The notes under the pieces were generated by a model that saw only the letters and a list, made by a program, of their open reading frames with translations, was not told the DNA's origin and ran no database searches. From the NCBI RefSeq assembly GCF_900186985.1, contig NZ_LT906447.1, forward strand, positions 1-64,000: DNA of 64,000 nucleotides. The letters run 5' to 3'. Every line of letters begins with the position of its first letter. Within the stretch, counting starts at the first letter, position 1. Below, one piece after another: positions 59,813-64,000 of the stretch. Made by a program: the position numbers and the translations under genes. This stretch comes from Staphylococcus piscifermentans (lineage in GTDB: Bacteria; Bacillota; Bacilli; Staphylococcales; Staphylococcaceae).

Positions 59813-61231
59813 TTACATCATCCCTAAGAGTTTCATCCAAATAGATCCTAATCCAATCCAAATTATAAAGTAGATAATTCCAAGCGCGAAGTTCATTGTC
59901 CACCAGCGTTTTTGAGTGACATACTCCGACGCGTATAGAATAGGAGCGGGTCCGCTGCTGTAATGTGTAGTAGAAGCGAGTAAGTTCCCAAAGAAACCTA
60001 ACATGAGTGCACTTAATAAAGGCGGTGCTCCGGCAGCTACAGCAACTCCTAATAACGCAGCGTACATTGCGCTGACGTGGGCTGTGGCGCTGGCAAAAAG
60101 ATAATGAGAATAAAAGTAGAAAATCAATAAGATAATCAGTACAATCGGCCAACTGAAACCACCTAGGCTATTTGCAATGATTTTACTTAACCATGGAATG
60201 AATCCTAGTTTATTTAATTGATCTGCCATTAATACAAGAACAGAGAACCAAATTAAAGTATTCCAAGCTCCTGTTTCGTTTAAGATATCTTTCCAAGTTA
60301 GAACGCCAGTTAAGAGTAATAAAGATAGCGCGATAAATGCTGTTAAAGTTGCATCAACATTAATAAAACTACCTACCACCCAAAGTGCTAACGCAATAAC
60401 AAATATACCAATCATGAATTTTTCGGATAACGAGGTTTTACCCATTTTCTCTAATTCGTGGTCTGCCCAAGCTTTAGCGTTAGGTGTTTCTTTAACAGTC
60501 GGAGGATATATCTTATAGATAATGAAAGGAATTAAAATTAATGAAATAAGTCCTGGCACCAGTGCAGCTAAGAACCAGTTCATCCAAGTAATATGTACAT
60601 GAGCAGTGTTTGCAGCAAGATTTTGTGCTAAAGGGTTACCCGCCATTGCAGTCAAGAACATGGCTGAGGTAATAAGATTTCCTTGGAATTCTGTAAAAAT
60701 AAGGAACGCACCCATTTTACGTTCCGATCCGTCGTCTGGTTTGGATCCGAATGATTCAGAGAGGGATTTAATTATCGGAAACATGATACCTCCTGCACGT
60801 GCTGTATTACTTGGTGTAGCAGGTGCTAAAATTAAATCGACGCCTACGAGAGAGTAAGCTAGCCCCAAAGTCTTTTTACCGAAAAGCTTAACAAATTGAA
60901 GCGCAATACGCCGGCCTAGACCTGTTTTAACAAATCCTCGTGAAATGAAGAAAGCCATAGCAATCAACCAGATACTGTTATTGCCAAATCCTTGCACAGC
61001 TGTTTTCATATCACTAATTCCTACAAGAACCATGATAGTAAAGCCGATAATTGAAACTGCGCCAATCGGCATAGGTTGAGTGATACAAGCAATAATAGTT
61101 GTAACAAATATTGCAAACATATACCAAGCTTGTGTATCTAAAGCTTCAGGTTTAAATGGAGTGAGTGCCCAAATAATAATTCCAATTACAATAGGTAGAA
61201 TGAATTTACGGTATTTTACAGTATTCTTCAT
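59813..61231 (-). CDS. DASS-family anion/dicarboxylate:sodium symporter
   Basis: 472 residues, 11-12 membrane segments. The divalent anion:Na+ symporter pattern is seen in LLASTTHYSSGPAPILYASEYVT and TPSNTARAGGIMFPII, the SNT-type substrate and sodium motifs. Closest in feel to 2-oxoglutarate/malate and citrate/tartrate translocators rather than to S. aureus SdcS. AAGGAAG precedes the ATG. The actual substrate is not readable. Lies between opuA and an SDR gene, same strand. Confidence 0.85.
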   Translation of the reverse strand: MKNTVKYRKFILPIVIGIIIWALTPFKPEALDTQAWYMFAIFVTTIIACITQPMPIGAVSIIGFTIMVLVGISDMKTAVQGFGNNSIWLIAMAFFISRGFVKTGLGRRIALQFVKLFGKKTLGLAYSLVGVDLILAPATPSNTARAGGIMFPIIKSLSESFGSKPDDGSERKMGAFLIFTEFQGNLITSAMFLTAMAGNPLAQNLAANTAHVHITWMNWFLAALVPGLISLILIPFIIYKIYPPTVKETPNAKAWADHELEKMGKTSLSEKFMIGIFVIALALWVVGSFINVDATLTAFIALSLLLLTGVLTWKDILNETGAWNTLIWFSVLVLMADQLNKLGFIPWLSKIIANSLGGFSWPIVLIILLIFYFYSHYLFASATAHVSAMYAALLGVAVAAGAPPLLSALMLGFFGNLLASTTHYSSGPAPILYASEYVTQKRWWTMNFALGIIYFIIWIGLGSIWMKLLGMM

Positions 61232-61343
61232 AACTACTTCCTTCTTTCTCTTTAAAGTAGGGTTTCAATTATTAGAATAGACTTAATATAAATATATGTA
61301 CATAGGTTATTTATAAATTATCAATTATGAAAAGATTTAAATA

Positions 61344-61372
61344 AAAGCGACCTCGCTAAAGGTCGCTTTGAA
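61344..61372 (-). terminator. Terminator of the SDR gene
   Basis: AAAGCGACC (61344-61352) pairs with GGTCGCTTT (61361-61369); the minus strand continues TTATTTA. Confidence 0.82.
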
Positions 61373-61384
61373 TATATTTAGAAT

Positions 61385-62140
61385 TTACAATACAGCCCCT
61401 GGTTCTTCTGGCAAGACTTGTCCACCATCAATAATCAATGCTTGTCCTGTAATAAATTTAGCTTCTTTAGAGGCGAAGAATGCCACGGCATAGCCGATAT
61501 CTTCAGGTTCTCCTAACTCGTGAGTAGGAATGATTTTGCGTGTACCTTCTAAGTAGTCCTCCCCTTGAGCTTTAAGTCCTTCAGTTAACACATTACCAGG
61601 TTGCACAGCATTTATAGTAATCCCATATTTAGCATATTCTAAAGCTGCACTGCGCACAAAACCAAGTTGTCCAGCTTTTGAAGCACCATAATGAGCCCAT
61701 CCAGGGTAACCTGTGTTTGGTCCTGTAACAGAAGAAGTCACAATTATACGGCCGTATTTTTGCTTTTTCATTATTTTCAAGACAGCTTGTGTAACAAAGA
61801 ACATGCCTTTTAAGTTAATGTTTTGTACAAAGTCCCAATCATCTTCTGTTAATTCTTCAATACTGATTTGAGGATAAACACCTGTGTTAGAAGCTAATAT
61901 ATCAATTTTTCCAAATTGAGTTACTATTTGATCTACTGCTTCGTCAATCTGTGATTTATTGGTAATATCTAATTTTACAAAAGTGCCATTTAATTCTTTT
62001 GCTGTTTTTTCACCATTTTCTTTATCAATATCTCCAATAATGACCTTTGCCCCTGCTTCTGATAAAGCTTGTGAAATTCCCTTTCCAATACCATTTGCGC
62101 CGCCAGTTACTAAGGCTATTTGATTTTCTAAATTAAACAT
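61385..62140 (-). CDS. Short-chain dehydrogenase/reductase
   Basis: 251 residues, classical SDR. Cofactor motif TGGANGIGKGI (near 13), NTG in ASNTGVYP, Ser in VTSSV and catalytic YGASK (Tyr157 region). The acidic Asp after beta-2 (GDID) indicates NAD rather than NADP preference. It resembles acetoin/diol or FabG-like sugar-alcohol dehydrogenases. The ending GQALIIDGGQVLPE is typical. GAGGTGAAT precedes ATG. Substrate unknown. Confidence 0.87.
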   Translation of the reverse strand: MFNLENQIALVTGGANGIGKGISQALSEAGAKVIIGDIDKENGEKTAKELNGTFVKLDITNKSQIDEAVDQIVTQFGKIDILASNTGVYPQISIEELTEDDWDFVQNINLKGMFFVTQAVLKIMKKQKYGRIIVTSSVTGPNTGYPGWAHYGASKAGQLGFVRSAALEYAKYGITINAVQPGNVLTEGLKAQGEDYLEGTRKIIPTHELGEPEDIGYAVAFFASKEAKFITGQALIIDGGQVLPEEPGAVL

Positions 62141-62311
62141 AAATATTCACCTCATATTATATCTATTTAGTATTATCTTCCCTTAGTTATATACAAATAA
62201 CTCTTTTCTATTAAGAGTCATAGTTTATTCAAAGACTTGCTAGTTAATAGTTAAAAAAGTTATTGCGCTTGTATAGTAGTGGTTTTTAATTTATATAATA
62301 GTATAAAAATA

Positions 62312-62350
62312 AAAATAGAGGCACTCACTAAAGAGTGACCTCTATTTTTG
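62312..62350. terminator. Terminator of the ica operon
   Basis: AAAATAGAGG (62312-62321) pairs with CCTCTATTTT (62339-62348); the inner CACT/AGTG also pairs. It is just after the icaC stop on the minus strand and works in both directions. Confidence 0.87.
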
Positions 62351-62373
62351 ATTTAAATACAAAACTTTTACAG

Positions 62374-63435
62374 CTATTCAGAGACAACTTCTTTTAAATC
62401 AAATTTTGTACGGTAAGGTTGCTTGCCGATAACAAATCTGAAGATATAAAACTCACGTAAGAAGACGCCCACGCCTACACACAGCCCTAAAACAAATAGC
62501 ATTGTTAGAACAATAAACAAAATCGTTTGCGCCTTATATACGAGTGTGTATTCATACACATAGCTTAAAATCATAGGGTGGAATAAGAAAATGAAAAATG
62601 AAAATGTACTCGTCAAATTAATTGAATAGAACATAAATGACTTGAATTGTAAGCAGATACCTAGTAGTAAAAGAAACATAAAGGTGTGATAAAGTACCAA
62701 ATAATCTGTGTAACTTGTCACATACCAATAATCGTGTTTCTTGAAAAGTACAAATATAATATAAGAAATCACAGAGAGTCCTATGATAATAAAAATATAT
62801 TTGTTTAAGAAGTTGATAATCTTATTGTAATTCAAACCAATATAGCCGCCTAGGAAGAAGATCCATCCTAGAATAAAAGTATTATCACTTAATGGATATA
62901 TTGAATGGAACACTCTGGCAAAATCTTTGTTATTTTCAAGAAGATGCAAAAAAACAACTTGTACAATCAGTGAAGTGAATAAGATGATTTTACTATTGAA
63001 TATTTTATAAGAAATTTTATAAATCAAATAGCTTAGTATAAAATACTGCATAATGACAATGATGAAATAACCGTACCATTTACCTAAAATGATATTTTCA
63101 TAAAATTGGTGTGTAAAAGGGCTGTCTAATTTTAAAGATTCAGTATAACAATAAAACATACCCACCATTAAATAAGGAATAAATATATATTTGAACCGTG
63201 ACCATAAATAATTGATAGATAGCTTTTTATAGTTAAGTGTTACTAATAGTTGAGCCAAAATTATAAATGAAGGTGTGCCAAATATAAATATATTTTGAAC
63301 ATAGTAAATTAATTTTAATTGGTTAATATCTGTTCCATCAATGCTTCTCATCAATTCAGTAAACACGTGTGTCAGGATAATCAACATGCAAATAAAGGCA
63401 CGAAAGTATATGAGTTCAACTTTTTTATTTCTCAC
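62374..63435 (-). CDS. icaC: PNAG/PIA biosynthesis membrane protein IcaC
   Basis: About 353 residues with about ten membrane segments, of the acyltransferase-3 type. It makes the exported, possibly O-succinylated, poly-N-acetylglucosamine with IcaAD. Matches to IcaC: IIILTHVFTE, GTPSFIILAQLLVTLNY, GKWYGYFIIVIMQYFILSY, and LREFYIFRFVIGKQPY at the end. The frame is open to 63486. GTG at 63435 (MRNKKVELIYFRAF) has GGAAAGGAT ahead and overlaps the icaB stop by 11 bases, as in ica operons. Confidence 0.93.
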   Translation of the reverse strand: MRNKKVELIYFRAFICMLIILTHVFTELMRSIDGTDINQLKLIYYVQNIFIFGTPSFIILAQLLVTLNYKKLSINYLWSRFKYIFIPYLMVGMFYCYTESLKLDSPFTHQFYENIILGKWYGYFIIVIMQYFILSYLIYKISYKIFNSKIILFTSLIVQVVFLHLLENNKDFARVFHSIYPLSDNTFILGWIFFLGGYIGLNYNKIINFLNKYIFIIIGLSVISYIIFVLFKKHDYWYVTSYTDYLVLYHTFMFLLLLGICLQFKSFMFYSINLTSTFSFFIFLFHPMILSYVYEYTLVYKAQTILFIVLTMLFVLGLCVGVGVFLREFYIFRFVIGKQPYRTKFDLKEVVSE

Positions 63436-64000
63436 TATTATTAAATCCTTTCCATTTTTGTACAACTTGATGGAATGCACTTTCACTTATAAGAATACGT
63501 GGAATGTAATAATCATCGTCATCTGGTTGTACAGGTTTTTCTTCTAGTGTATAACCGTATTTAATCCCTGCTTTTTTAATTGCTGCAATTTTTTCGTCAT
63601 TGATTTGACCGTACGGATAAGCAATTGAATCGGCGTTAGAATTAAAGTTTTTCTTTAGATATTGTCTGCTCTCTTGAATATCCGCAGTTAACGTACGGTC
63701 ATCTTGAGTAGAAATCACTTGAGAAACATTATGCTTAATAGAATGTAAATCCTTAGTATGAGATTGGAATGTCCAAAGTCCCGAATCATTCATTGTTTTG
63801 AGTTGAGTCAGAGTAGCCATATTTAAATTATGGAATTCTTGCTGACCAACTCTACCTGTGATAATAAAACCAGTGGCAGGAACGTGATATTTTTTTAATA
63901 TTGGATAAGCATTTTTATATATCGATTGATCCATATCATCAAAACTAATCCATACACTTCTTTTTGGAAATTTTCCTTGGTTTTTGTATTTAATAAACTC
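63425..64000 (-). CDS. icaB: PNAG deacetylase IcaB (5' part outside the window)
   Basis: Surface-attached N-deacetylase that makes PNAG positively charged for retention. The visible C-terminal 191 residues contain the polysaccharide deacetylase metal motif FDDMD (near the window end), FQSHTKDLHS (metal-binding His residues) and IAYPYGQIND. The frame runs through the last base of the window, so the start, signal peptide and icaA/icaD lie beyond it. An ATG at 63934 is internal and not the start. Confidence 0.93.
   Translation of the reverse strand, partial: EFIKYKNQGKFPKRSVWISFDDMDQSIYKNAYPILKKYHVPATGFIITGRVGQQEFHNLNMATLTQLKTMNDSGLWTFQSHTKDLHSIKHNVSQVISTQDDRTLTADIQESRQYLKKNFNSNADSIAYPYGQINDEKIAAIKKAGIKYGYTLEEKPVQPDDDDYYIPRILISESAFHQVVQKWKGFNNSEK

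Overview
The window is low-GC Gram-positive chromosomal DNA that opens exactly at the dnaA start codon, so it begins at the replication origin and runs clockwise. Protein sequences and gene order (dnaA-dnaN-yaaA-recF-gyrB-gyrA-nnrD-hutH-serS; gdpP-rplI-dnaC-purA-tRNA-walRKHIJ-rlmH) are those of Staphylococcus. An aromatic amino acid decarboxylase of the SadA type, a SasF-like LPKAG surface protein, a ScaH-like cell wall hydrolase and an ica operon suggest a coagulase-negative species, perhaps of the S. carnosus / condimenti / simulans group. The species call is tentative and rests on remembered sequences.

Region 1 (1-10 kb) holds replication initiation and topology genes. oriC lies between dnaA and dnaN, with DnaA boxes, a DnaA-trio tract and an AT-rich unwinding zone. 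Region 2 (10-14.2 kb) is an accessory insertion between nnrD and hutH: a small LPDTG surface protein, a truncated ORF and a solo-TnpB IS200/IS605-type element whose right end abuts the hutH start codon. Region 3 (14.2-23.3 kb) has serS under a T-box, two tiny membrane proteins, the yybS-gdpP-rplI-dnaC block and purA. Then come a 42-bp palindromic tandem array, a YitT-family gene, tRNA-Glu and tRNA-Asp, and a SpoIIM-family gene.

Region 4 (26-32.7 kb) is the essential walRKHIJ cell wall regulon locus, followed by a dense DnaA-box cluster and rlmH. The 3' end of rlmH carries an SCC attachment site that looks unoccupied. Region 5 (32.8-47.3 kb) is accessory: two MFS transporters, sadA, a PBP4-like DD-carboxypeptidase, a secreted V8-type protease with a Pro/Lys/Ala-rich stalk, a type II restriction-modification system (m5C and m6A methyltransferases plus an HNH nuclease), and a divergent epimerase / ArsR-type regulator / NmrA-like / DJ-1-like cluster. 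It ends in a second palindromic tandem array of 43-bp units, which has the same architecture as the first.

Region 6 (47.4-64 kb) is envelope and osmotic physiology: a sirtuin, a CPBP membrane protease, sasF, scaH, a YhgE/Pip protein, the opuA glycine betaine transporter, a DASS anion symporter, an SDR oxidoreductase, and icaC with the 3' part of icaB on the minus strand, cut by the window end.

The least explained signals are the two related palindromic arrays, the DnaA-box cluster upstream of rlmH, the TnpB element fused to the hutH start, and the two-methyltransferase HNH restriction system.
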